Below, one piece after another: positions 12,601-24,128 of a stretch of DNA of 64,000 nt. The position numbers and the translations under genes were made by a program. The stretch is from Raphanus sativus (taxonomy: Eukaryota; Streptophyta; Magnoliopsida; Brassicales; Brassicaceae), in contig NC_079516.1 in assembly GCF_000801105.2 (NCBI RefSeq), positions 27,379,043-27,443,042 of the forward strand, read 5' to 3'. Numbering within the stretch: position 1 is the stretch's first letter; the number at the start of each line of letters is the position of its first letter. The notes under the pieces were generated by a model. The model ran no database searches. It worked only from the letters and a program-made list of their open reading frames with translations, and was not told the DNA's origin.

Positions 12601-15600
12601 GACGCTTAACATCATGAGGCCAGTCTCTTCGTGAAATCACTCTTCTTATGCCTTTCTCCTTGAGGGCCGGGATCATTTTCCCATAAAACATATCACTCGG
12701 TCGAGGAACAGGTGGTAGATCTGGACTTTTTGCACTACCCGGAGCTGATGGCGGCATTTGGGAAAGCTTGGCACGTGTCTGCCAAGACCTGAAAATGCTA
12801 TATACGCTTATAACATTGTCTACCCACTGGATTAGACCAGCTCTACCACTAATAGGAGTGACAGAATAATAGCGAATGCCAATAGTACCACCATCTGTTG
12901 CTCGAGAGGAGCAGAAGAAAGTGTTAATTGCCTGAAGCAATTGCATAATTCTAGCGTCAAGGCGCAAGTCTTCCCTGCCTTTTAAGAGATAAATATATTT
13001 CTTTCCATCTGAGCCAATCATAATAAGCTTTTTAGGTCGTGTCTTGGTTGGAAGGATCGTCACATGATCTGAGAGAGAAGAAACAGTGACTATTCCCTGG
13101 AGTGAAGTGTCAGATTCAGACAAGGTGGGCTGCTTCTCCAGGCCAGGCATTGGAATGTTACAGGAAGATAACAAAGACAAACTAGGAGCAACTTCCTTTA
13201 GAGATATTGATGACTTCTTTTGATGAGAAGCCAGAGACGTGGCAATACTATCAAAAGGACGCCAAACTTCCCCCAGAGCAGCCGGCGTGGGAGGAGCTTT
13301 AAATGTCAATATTGCTGAATTTAAACGTTCTATGTACTCCTCATAGAACCAAACCTCATGAGGTGTTACAGGCTTCCTAGAGGTTGAAGCCAAGCGACGT
13401 TCCAATGCAACAACAATAGGGGCCATCATTGCAGAATATCTTGCAGCATTTATATCATTCTTTTCACTCTGGCTCAGAGTAACATTTTCTGAAACACGAG
13501 CAGCCTCTTCTTTCAACAGGTTTATCCGCCTTATTACATCTGGAAAAAGAAGTGAAAATTAAATTTACTTTCCTCCGCTGATCCGAAAAAGTGATTGCGA
13601 AACAACATAGGCAACTGAATGAAACACAACATCTGACGTTCAAATAATCCAAGAAAAATCTCTAGCAAAATAACACCTTCAGAACTCTATATATTTACGT
13701 TCACCAAAAATTCTACACATTATGTTGCTTCCCTATTGCAACCCTGAAACTCTAACCGACTTACAGCAAGTTGATAAGCTGGCACTACAGTCACGATCAA
13801 GTTTATTCAACCTATTCTTTAGATATAATTGGCATATGTTGCACGTGAAGAAGTCAGTTTTGGTTGGATATCGAAGGTCACTTAAGTACGAGCTGGTTGA
13901 GAATTATAAGCTAGAAATTTAAGGTTACCCATGTGGAGATCTTGCAGTGTGCTGAGCCACAGTTCCTCCCAAAGGACAGTCACATTCCCAAGCTCATTAA
14001 GCATAAGCTGCACATCTTGGATCAATCTTGGATATAGTTCAGCCTGCAGAGGAACATCACAAAGCACATATCAGTTGGTGCAGCCCTACGAAACAACTCT
14101 CACAAAGAACGAAAAGTTAGACAGAGTTTATGCAGTCAGCTTAGAGGAAAATTATACAAACAAACATGTAGATATTAAAAATTTCCATGACATCAGCAAA
14201 GTGCTCAGGATTTGGGAGGTTGACATTCCTTTTTAGGGGAAGACATTAACCAGGTTTGATATGTGGGTGATCATGAAATTTGAATATTTGATGCATATAT
14301 GGTCGCTTTAGCTTGGAATATATGCACCGTTCTGACAGAAAAGTAAGAACAAATTTAAATCAGATTGAAGTTTAAGGTATAAATAATACCAGACAGGCCT
14401 TTACGTGCAACAGCTCTTCAGACGGCTTCTCGTCACATGCATTCACGTCTACAAGTGTTGGATACACTATGGACCAAGGACACAACTTCGCCAGCATTAT
14501 TAGCAAGCCTTCTATTTCTTTTCGCACCACCTCCTCGGGGTGAGAACTCAACCGAGCAAAAAGCTGAGGTGTTACTTCCTGTGAATATTGTTATCGGAGA
14601 GATTAGAAATTCGATTTTATCCCAGAGACATAGAAACAAGAGAGAGAGAGAGAGAGAGAGAGAGCTTCTCACCTGCCAAGGCTCCAAGGGAAGTATCGAA
14701 AGAGCATGTATCAGTGTATCTTTTAACTCCACTCCGTAGTTCAGAAGGATGTGCAAAATATACAGTGTTGATCTTAATGTATGGCTACCAGCTTTTTTGT
14801 TCAGTGGATCATAGTCTACCCCTGTAAACTCACTAGTGCGTAGATTTTTTGATGAATAACGAAGGTACTGTGCGAAGCCAAGTGCTGAATGCCCAAAGAG
14901 AGATACCCGTCTTTTCCTCAGCGACCACCAAACTTCAATCAGCCTTTTAACAATAGGTGCTATATCAGTATCTTCCCCATTTTCCTTTGCGCAGAGCAGT
15001 ATATCAGTTAATTGGGAAGCTAGATGAGCAGAGAGACTATCCCAGTCACAATCTTCTCCACCAGGAGCTGCAGCTGCATTTTCTATCGTTTCAATGACTT
15101 GCTTCTGCAATGCTTTCATTCTTACTTCGGAGTGGTCTGCCGTACTTGTATGATGGTTTCCATCTTGCTCAATGTTTGTGAGATCCTTCGAATCATCGTT
15201 CTGAAGAAACTGCATAACAATAGACTCCACCGATTGAGTCTCATCCTCAGTCAAGCGAAACTTTCCAGGTTGGATCTCTTGAGCAAGAATTCTTGTAGAG
15301 AAGGATGTCTGGATGATGGACTCATTAGATTTGCTTAAAGACTCTGTTGCCTGACGAAAACACCAAGAAGCATATGAAATCCAAGATTTTCCCATCGCAG
15401 AACAAAGTTGGGTGGACACTTTTGTAACCGTGCCAATCATCTCCTCACTGATAGCCTTTATGCTTGGCTTTGAGCTCTCGTATAACAAAGGCTCGCTACT
15501 TACAGATGAAGGAATTTCAGTTCTGTTAAAATCTGCTGATATCTTAAAGACGACCTTTTCCAAATCCACAGAACTAGCATCCCCTTTGAGCCAAGTTGCA

Positions 15601-18600
15601 AGTTTTAAGCATGCTTTTGCCTTTAAGAAGGCCACACCAGTATCCAAACATACTGGATGTAACGCAGTTACCTCAGGCTGTACAAACGACCAAAGATCCA
15701 CAACAGCATCTTGAACTTTGTTTTCCTTATACATCAGCAAGGCTCCCTGGTACTGCAGATCTGATATAAGAAAGTCCCGCAGCTTAACCTCATCACAACT
15801 GGATACATGATCATTCAAATAGACTTTAAGGTGATTTGCAAGCAAGAAATTTCCTTGTTTGCGAGCAAATCCAAACAAGTCCATGCAAAGCTTTAGGGTA
15901 ACCCAGGCAGTCGGCGATATTGTCCTATAAGTTCGTAGAACTTTTAACCAAGGGCTGCAGTCACGATGAATTCTATTGATCATAGACTGCATTGACCAGA
16001 CGCAGGAGCTTAACATCAAATTATTGTGTTTCTGCTTAGGTTCGCTGTCTCTCATCTGATGACTCTCTTCAAAAGCATAGAGGCAATGCAACTGTGTGGC
16101 ATATGGCGCTGTCTCAGATAATCCATCAAATGAAAGAGCTATTGAGGTTTCATCCAGCATTGATCGGGCCTTCTGTAAAGTATGTGAAACCTTTTGAGTA
16201 TTTCCTTCAGCTTGGAAAAGCATTGCCTGCAAAAGCATCTGTTCACTTCTTTGCAAGGCCAGCTTTGGGTTAAGTGACGGCTCAGCACTAGTTTTAGGCG
16301 TTAAATCAAGACACGCCCATGCCCCCTGAATATCTCCTTCATCAAAGCGTGCCAAGGCCCGTATTGCATTCATTTCATTTCCAGCTGCAGTCAAAGAACC
16401 TGAAAAGCTTTTGCCCGCATGCCTTGCACGAAGAGCCTGTAACTCTGAAAGCCAGGAATCTAGAGATTTCCAATCAGATAAAGCAGCATAACTCTCAATT
16501 ATCCGTTCAATTACAAAATGGATGTCATCAGAACCCATAGAGCTGAGACAGTCTTCTTCCTCTAATAAGTGAGCAAAATATGCAGCCGCTTTCTCATATC
16601 GTCCATCTGACTGATAAATCAACCCTGTGATCCATGGAAACAACGCTAATTCACCACTGAGCTTCTGACTGTCACTTTCTTCTGCGACCAAAGGAGATAA
16701 ATTCATTGATACCCATTTGCTAACGCCAAGCAGAGCATGTGTATCATGATTCTGACTCAAAGCCAATGACAATTTCCGCAAAATTCCTGAGATGTCCGAA
16801 GTTATCTGAGCTCCAGTATTGTGAAGATTGTCAGAAGCCTGTACTTTATACTTTTCTTTCTTCACTAATGTTGCACGACCTTTTAGCTCTTCAAGCCGCA
16901 ATGTGCAATACTCAACCGTGGCATTGTGAGACTGGAGTGATACACCAGCGTTCATCATTGGTTCGGATATACGAGAAAACCATTCTTCGCAAACTTTCCG
17001 GTTGGCTCGGAAAAACAGGACACTTTGTTGAGGTGCTGAGGATAAAACAGCAGTCCCCTCATACGCATTGTACACGTTTTTTTTCAACGCCTCTACAAAA
17101 TCCAACAGTAACCTCATGGGTAAGAGATGGGCACCAGAAGAGCCAACAACATTTTGCTCGCTATCAACCTGCAGCACAGTTGTGATGTCTAATAGCATTC
17201 GCTCTAGGACTGCAAAAGTTTGAGTAGGGCCACCAAAGTTAGTACGGAGACGTGTGCTAACACAAAACCTAGCAGCTTCATGCACAGCCCACCAAGCGCC
17301 TGCCAGGTTATTCGCCAAGCAGATTCTCTCAATCGAGCCTTTCTCAGCTTTTATCGCCAACCACCCACTCTTGATAAGGTTTTGATCAGTATGCCCATCA
17401 TCCGTATCCTTTGTTCCCTGAAAAGTATTAATAAGCCCTTGGATCCAAGAAGAAAAAGAAACTTTCCATCTCTGGGAAACATAATTCAAGACAGAGACAA
17501 GTTGCTGCGACTGAAAATGATGGTCAAGTTGCTTAAGTGCAAAGACTTGCTTCCAATGCAAGTGACCGTTTCCTAGCACAAGAACTTCGGCCCTAAGAGC
17601 CATATGTTCGACCTCACTGTGCATGCCACAAACATACTGGGTAGCTGGCAAGAGATGAGATAACAACTTAATGAATGCATTATTTATACTCATATCTGGA
17701 TCTCCAAGCTTTTCAAGGAGGATCTCAGCAACGGAGTAAAATGAAATTGGGTGTATCAGCTTTACCACTAGAAGCAGCTCTAAAACCTTTGCAGATAGAC
17801 TCCTCACTTTCGGTTCACTATCAAATGCAGCATCTAAAACCGCCATTATTATATCTCTAACTGCACCAGCATACGGAAATGTTTCATAGAAGTAAGCATC
17901 CATATTCAGATTCTTCGATATTGCAATTAGGTTCTCACAGAATTTCTGAATCCATTCAAGCGCCACTAGCTTTACATCAAGAGGGGATGAAAAGCGAAGA
18001 GCTTTAACCATCGTTAAGCTGTATTTCCTTAGATGCTCAACTACCATGGTAAAAAATGTATACTTTACTGGCGTCTTCCCATGATTCGTTTCTTTAACAA
18101 GCTTGCTGCCCGGCTGAATTAGCACGGAGCAGTTGCTAAGGAGCTCAACTGCAGCTAAACACTCCAACATCCTCATAATGCTGACTTGCAACTCCGAACA
18201 AGCATCAACATCTGACTCAAAAGGATTCAGCTTTTCAAAAACAAAGGAAATTAACTTCTCTGACCTCTTATGATACAAGACAGCAAGTTTTGGTACGTCA
18301 CTCAAACTTTTTCTCCCTCCAAGAGAAACACAGGAAAGGAGAACCTTCATATCAAAGTTAATCATCGCCATAAGTTCGTTTTTTGAGAAGGCTTCATAGG
18401 CTGTAACATCAAAAGTCTTGTTTTCGCTTCCTGATGAGTCCACAAGTACAGTCTTCAACAACTCAAGTTCATTCGTCAATAACTCCATCGCCTGTTGAAT
18501 AATTTCTTCACTCTCATGTTGAAGCAAGAATATGTATGTGTCAGAAGAGCCTGCAGTAAGTAAACGATTTGGGTGCAATCGCAACCGAGATATTGGAGAT

Positions 18601-20048
18601 TCGAAGCAGAGCAACTTCGTCACACATGAAGAGAGGAGGCCTTGCTTCTGTAGAGACAGTAACTGAAGATTAGTTTTTAAGGTCCCATGGATCTGAGAAG
18701 TTGACATCTTGCCATGAACAGCAGCATTCACATTATCATTCTGCTCTAAGCTCTTGAATAACATCTCAAGAGAAGGGAAATAGTATGTCGAATACTTGTC
18801 GCGCAATATTTCTGCCAGAAGAGTCAAACACTTCCATAGATCTTCAATCCATTTAGCCCATCCAAACCTCAGCCCCATAGTAGACAAGAAACCCAATAGC
18901 CGAGGAATCATTTCGCTCAGAGGTTGGTCCATCTTATGAAGCAGATTGTTCTCTAGTAACCCAGAAGCAGTGGACCGCAAGATGGCTAAGAAACAAGAAA
19001 GCAAAGCAAGGAGCCTGTAAAACTGTTCCGGGGTTCCTTCACTACCATCACTAAGCAACGCATCCATGTCACCGAGAAACTTCGATAACAACCCAACCGA
19101 GAAGTCTAAATTATCTACCCAATGTTTCTGAAACTGCAAGAAGCTATCGAGAACAATCTGCCTATCAGAGGCGGCTTGGTCTTGTAATAATGCCCAACCA
19201 AGCAACATATCAACAATATCAAGAAAGTGAGGATGGAACAAAACATAAAACTTGGAAGAGATCAAGAAAAGAACACCGAGAGCCTGAGTCAACAAAGGTA
19301 TAGAAGTCCTCTCATCTTCAAGAAGAGATTTGCAGGCGTCAAGAATTGGCAAAGCGTACCTATCAATGACATGAACATCCCCAACAGAAAGAAACTCCCG
19401 GACACTTTCAAGGGCAAGAAGAGTGGTCCCATCTGGAACACTAACATCCCTAATCAAAGGAAGAGCCCAATCAATGAAGCTATCAACGAGCATCAAAAGG
19501 TTGTGTCTTCCAATGAATTCGAGAGGAATAGAGCAGAGAATAGCACAAAGAGCTCCATATGCAGAAACACTAGCTTGCCTCACATCATAAGACCTGCAGA
19601 GAAGAGATTCAAAAGATTCAGACTTTAACCGAAAGAGTGATTGGGTATATATATAATCAGATAGAGAAGGGAATGATTTTTACTTGTCAGAGAGAAGTTG
19701 CCAGAGACCAGAGCAAAGATAGGAAGCAGAATTGGCGATGAGGATGGAGTTGGGAGGGTAAGTAATAGCTCTGTGGAGAGACTTCAAGGCAGCGAGACGA
19801 CCCGAATCGAGGTTCCTCTCCGATTTGACCAAAGGAGCTGAAGCAATCTTCTTTTTGGGCTTTTTAGGTTTCTTGGTGGTTTTGAAGGGAGAGGAAGCAT
19901 TGCTACTACTAGCAGAAGAGGTTGTTGATACGGGTTCCGAAGAGGAAGAGGAAGAAGAAGAGGGATTATTATTAGTTGGTAAAGCTGCAGAGAGAAGAGA
20001 AATCAGCTGCTGTTGCTGTTGCTGCTGATGGTGGAAGCCTTGCATCAT
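6698..20048 (-). CDS. SMG1: SMG1 serine/threonine kinase (PIKK family), complete, 14 exons
   Basis: SMG1 is the kinase that phosphorylates UPF1 during nonsense-mediated mRNA decay. Exons, joined by hand with consistent phase: 20048-19684, 19593-14673, 14578-14390, 14043-13929, 13539-12498, 12133-11686, 11476-11423, 11341-8473, 8382-8269, 8105-7975, 7560-7468, 7377-7065, 6981-6906, 6797-6698. They total 10,830 nt, or 3,609 residues, close to the family's usual size. The N-terminus starts MMQGFHH with a Gln run and a Ser-rich stretch. Helical repeats and a FAT-type region reach about residue 1,900. The kinase has catalytic loop GLGDRHLDNILMD (Asp2230, Asn2235) and the DFG-equivalent HIDYN (Asp2249). 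A roughly 1,200-residue insertion typical of SMG1 follows. The FATC domain ends in YEGWTPWI and stop. The insertion and the FATC sequence exclude TOR, ATM and ATR. No stop or frameshift was found in the joined frame. Arabidopsis thaliana is remembered as lacking SMG1. Confidence 0.95.
14639..14664. repeat. (AG)n microsatellite beside an SMG1 splice donor
   Basis: About 13 AG units, read as (CT)n on the SMG1 strand. They begin 7 nt inside the intron after the donor of exon 2 (CAG|GTGAGAAG). Length variation here could affect splicing of the intron at 14672-14579. Confidence 0.85.
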
Positions 20049-22320
20049 CTCAACTCAATTGAAGAAGGTGGCGATTGCTACGGCGAAGACGATGGCGCTG
20101 CTCCTTCCGATTTTGCATCTCTTTTTTTCTTCTCCTCTTTGAAAAATTATTGGGTTTTGTTTTTCTTTTTTTATTTCTCAAGTTTAAGGAGGAAGAAAAA
20201 CACAAAACTATACGGACAAAAGTTATGTATATGTAAAGGTTAGGGTTAATATTTAGATTTAAAAGTTTATTAATGTTTAATGTTTTTTTTTTAACTCTGG
20301 ATAATTATACTATTACAAACTATGAGAATGTTATAGACGATTTTACAGCCGACAATTCTACCCGTCACTGACTGCATCACCTCACCTGAACCACCCTATC
20401 GTATCCTCACCTGAATGTTTAATGTTTAATAAACGAAATTGGAAGAAGAAGGAGCGGATGCAGCCAGCTTGTCTAACGAAATTGAAACCCTAAAGTATTT
20501 GCCATTGTTCCTTATCCCTTGTATATTATTTTAGGAGCACTAAAAAAAAAAATTTTGTCTTCATGTGTGATTTACATGAGTGCCATTTACATTTGGCAAC
20601 TCCACATGCACTCTCACCACTTAAATCTAAAGACCATTTATTAACTAGAATAATTACAGGATTTGCCATCACCCGTCACATTATAATATTAACTATATTA
20701 TATGATTCGTTGAGATTTTCTAACCAAACAAAAAAAACGTTGATAGTCAATGCTATATGATTGTCGATATTTTAGTGATGGCAATGATATTTATATAATG
20801 CGTGCATACATATATAGTTTTATATAACACATGTGACCACCGCTAATGTTATATACTTTTATAGTTCCATTTACATTTTCGTCATACATTTACATTTACA
20901 TATATATCATATATCATATTTTATAAAGATTTCTTAATATTAATAAAAAATATAATGCATTACTATGAAAATGATGAAACGATAATGCATTCTTTTTGTA
21001 TGAATACATCTTTTTGATCTGTGATTATAATGTTATCTCGAAATCAAGATTAGGTTGATAATTCTATGATCTTTAAACTATGAAAGTATAAAAAAAATAA
21101 TGCATTACAATGAACATGTTAAAAAAATATGAGTCCAACTTTTTGATCTGTAAATATAATATCGTCTCTATATCAGTTCAAAATATAGTTTTTTCCTTTT
21201 TACTATGAAAGTGTTAAAATATCCAATGGTTATAACAATTATAATGCATTCGTTTTGTATGAGTCTAACTTTTTAAAAAAAAGTTGATGTAATGTCGTCT
21301 CTATAAATAAATGTTATATACGTTCACACATCCATAGTTAATGTAGGCTTTAATTTCATTCGTATCTCAATCAAATCCCTTATTAAAGTTCTTTGTGTTA
21401 GTATTGGCATTAAAAACGTATCAATCAAGGTCATATGATATCGTGATTGATAAAACCTTAATGTTTACTGACTTTTATATATTTTATTAAACACGATTTT
21501 AGTAACCAAAGGCAATCAACATTAATTGCCTGATGATATGCGGTTTGAATATTTGAATTAATTTAGGCACATTTGTACACGATTTTAGTAACCAAAGACA
21601 ATCAACATTAATTGCCTAATGATACTAATTTATGCACATTTTCAATAAGAAGATTATGGTTAGTAATCTTTATCAAATATTTTGATTGTTTTACGTAAGA
21701 AGTTTTGATTTCATAATCAATATTAACATATCATTTATTATCAATGCATAGTCCATTTACAAAATATAATTAAGAAAAAATTTAGGAAATTTCTATCAGA
21801 ATACCGAGTTTAGGTAAGTCTTATGATACACAGGTTTATATGAACCCAATAATGTTCCAGAAGTCGACGCTCTCAGACTGAGGTAATACATTTTTCACAT
21901 ATTTTGTTAACTAATGTTTTAAATTTCGCAATGTGATATTTTATTTAATTCCTCATTATAGGATTGCGAACGAAGGCTTCAACTGGTGACACTATTAACG
22001 GCATTATTCACGTCCTTTTCTAAGAACTTGCTGATCAGCATGATCATTTCTTATATTTTTATGCATGGTTTTATTTTTCTATTTCATATGTTTCTTTTTA
22101 ACTTATATTATGAAAACAAATTTGGACTTATATTATATTAACATCATAAGAAATTATATTAGTATTTGTTTATTTTTATTAATTCAATTATATGATATAT
22201 GATCGAAATAAATAATTAAACGAAACCACAATGTACGTAAAAAAATACATGTAGTTTTAATTTTTTATGCATTTTAAATCATATTTCTTTTAATAAAATG
22301 TGATTATCTTTTAAAATAGT
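20049..22320. other. Upstream of SMG1: promoter region then AT-rich intergenic DNA
   Basis: 20049-20250 should hold the SMG1 5' leader and core promoter (minus strand). It is rich in AAGA/TTCT runs, and I see no clear TATA box. From 20250 to 22320 the sequence is AT-rich with no supportable coding region. Confidence 0.5.
21491..21655. repeat. 86-bp tandem duplication
   Basis: Two head-to-tail copies, each starting with ACACGATTTTAGTAACCAAA (21491 and 21577). Both contain CAATCAACATTAATTGCCT and differ by a few substitutions plus a short deletion in the second copy. Non-coding. Confidence 0.75.
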
Positions 22321-22353
22321 CTCACTCCGCGCAGGGCGCGGGTCATCACCTAG
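22321..22353 (+). mobile_element. Helitron 3' terminus
   Basis: A stem CCGCGC/GCGCGG (22327-22332 and 22336-22341) with an AGG loop is followed, after a short spacer, by CTAG at 22350-22353 and then a T at 22354. This is the canonical Helitron 3' end: a hairpin about 10 nt before CTRR, inserted 5' of T. I could not place the matching 5' TC end upstream, so only the terminus is annotated. Confidence 0.65.
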
Positions 22354-22360
22354 TCTATAA

Positions 22361-22450
22361 GTATTGGCATTGTTTTTTGACAAAAAAAAAGTATTGGCAT
22401 TGTTCTGTTGAGAAAAAAAAGTATTGGCATTGTTCTGTTGAGAAAAAAAT
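22361..22450. repeat. Three-copy 30-bp tandem repeat
   Basis: Copies start at 22361, 22391 and 22421 with GTATTGGCATTGTT, each followed by an A-run. The second and third copies are almost identical, so the expansion is recent. It lies immediately after the Helitron 3' end. Confidence 0.85.
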
Positions 22451-22608
22451 GTATACAAGGCTTTTGCTTATGAGAATTTGTGCTCCATATACATCATCTT
22501 TCGTCTATTTAGGAAAATAACTATATGTATTGTTTATTACTATTTATTCATAATTCGTATTACCACTTCGATCCCTAAGTCTATTACCTACTTTCTATCT
22601 GACAATTT

Positions 22609-24128
22609 GATTTATATAGATTTGATGTCGCTTGCATGCGTAAGCTAAAGTAAAACCTATGCTAACAATATATATTTTCGCGAATTTATTTTCCATGGGA
22701 GTAAAGAAATTTCTTAACTGAATTATTGTAACCGTTTTAGTGACCAATCGACGCCATTAATTGAAGCTTTTTGAAATATATTTGTAAATTTTCTGCAATT
22801 TCAATTTTCCATCTCTAAATTTTAGTTTTCCTTACTCAAGAATCATGGTTCGTGTTCGCCTGGTTGACTCACCCATTTCTTTCGAGTCAGAAGAAAATAT
22901 GGAGATGATCGACCTTCCCTACTGCATGTTTGCCGATGGTGAAGAACCAGTCGGCGTACGAGTTCTTGCTTATCATCCTTCGAGTGGAATCCGGTCAATC
23001 CTAAAAAATTTATCCGATGGAGAAATCCAGATTATCAAAACTTCTACCTTTGGAAGATTTATCGAGCTCGCAGATAAACCAGCATTTTCGGAGAGATTTG
23101 CTCGATATATGCTTTCAAGACAACTAAAGGTAAACAAGAAGCATGAAATTTGGTTTCGTTTTGCTGGAAACCCAATTAGATTTTCTTTAAGAGAATTTGG
23201 TATTGTGAGTGGTTTACCATGTGGGAATTTCCCAAAAAATCCCGGAAGAATAAGAAAGAGTTGTTGGCATAAACTCCGTATTGGCCTACTCTGTTTAGGA
23301 GTTCTGATGTTGTTAGCGTTTCATTGGTGATTAGGATGTTACGAAAGAAAACGGTAATGGACCAGGAGATTTATATAGATTTGATGTCGCTTGCATGCGT
23401 AAGCTAAAGGAAAACTTATGCTAACAATATATATTTTCGCGAATTTATTTTCCATGGGAGTAAAGAAATTTCTTAACTGAATTATTGTAACCGTTTTAGT
23501 GACCAATCGACGCCATTAATTGCAGCTTTTTGAAATATATTTGTAAATTTTCTGCAATCTCAATTTTCCATCTCTAAATTTTAGTTTTCCTTACTCAAGA
23601 ATCATGGTTCGTGTTCGCCTGGTTGACTCACCCATTTCTTCCGAGTCAGAAGAAAATGTGGAGATGATCGACCTTCCCTACCGCATGTTTGCCGATGGTG
23701 AAGAACCAGTCGGCGTACGAGTTCTTGCTTATCACCCTTCGAGTGGAATCCGGTCAATCCTAAAAAATTTATCCGATGGAGAAATCCAGATTATCAAAGC
23801 TTCTACCTTTGGAAGATTTATCGAGCTCGCATATAAACCAGCATTTTCGGGGAGATTTGCTCGATATATGCTTTCAAGACAACTAAAGGTAAACAAGAAG
23901 CATGAAATTGTTTCGTTTTGCTGGAAACCCAATTAGATTTTCTTTAAGAGAATTTGGTATTGTGAGTGGTTTACCATGTGGGAATTTCCCAAAAAATCAT
24001 GGAAGAATAAGAAAGAGTTGTTGGCAGAAACTCCGTATTGGCCTACTCTGTTTAGGAGTTCTGATGTTGTTAGCGTTTCATTGGTGATTAGGATGTTACG
24101 AAAGAAAACAGTAATGGACCAGGAGATT
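22609..24128. repeat. 759-bp tandem duplication covering the start of the ULP-like gene
   Basis: Copy 1 is about 22609-23367 and copy 2 about 23368-24126, highly similar over their whole length. The junction has a GATTTATATAGATTTG-type overlap, suggesting a microhomology-driven event. Each copy holds the same presumed leader and the first part of the DUF1985-like reading frame. Copy 2 has a private 2-bp deletion in the KKHEI(W) codons (offset falls from 759 to 757). Both copies share an older frame change at the CCCAAAAAATC run. Confidence 0.9.

Noticed and set aside
8465..19628. Many plus-strand open frames of 60-150 codons opposite SMG1
   Set aside because: They are antisense shadows of the long SMG1 exons: no domains, no splice logic, and the opposite strand gives one continuous conserved protein.
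6698..20048. Considered TOR, ATM, ATR or TRRAP instead of SMG1
   Set aside because: The long insertion between kinase and FATC, the catalytic-loop context and the GWTPWI ending fit SMG1 and not the other PIKKs.
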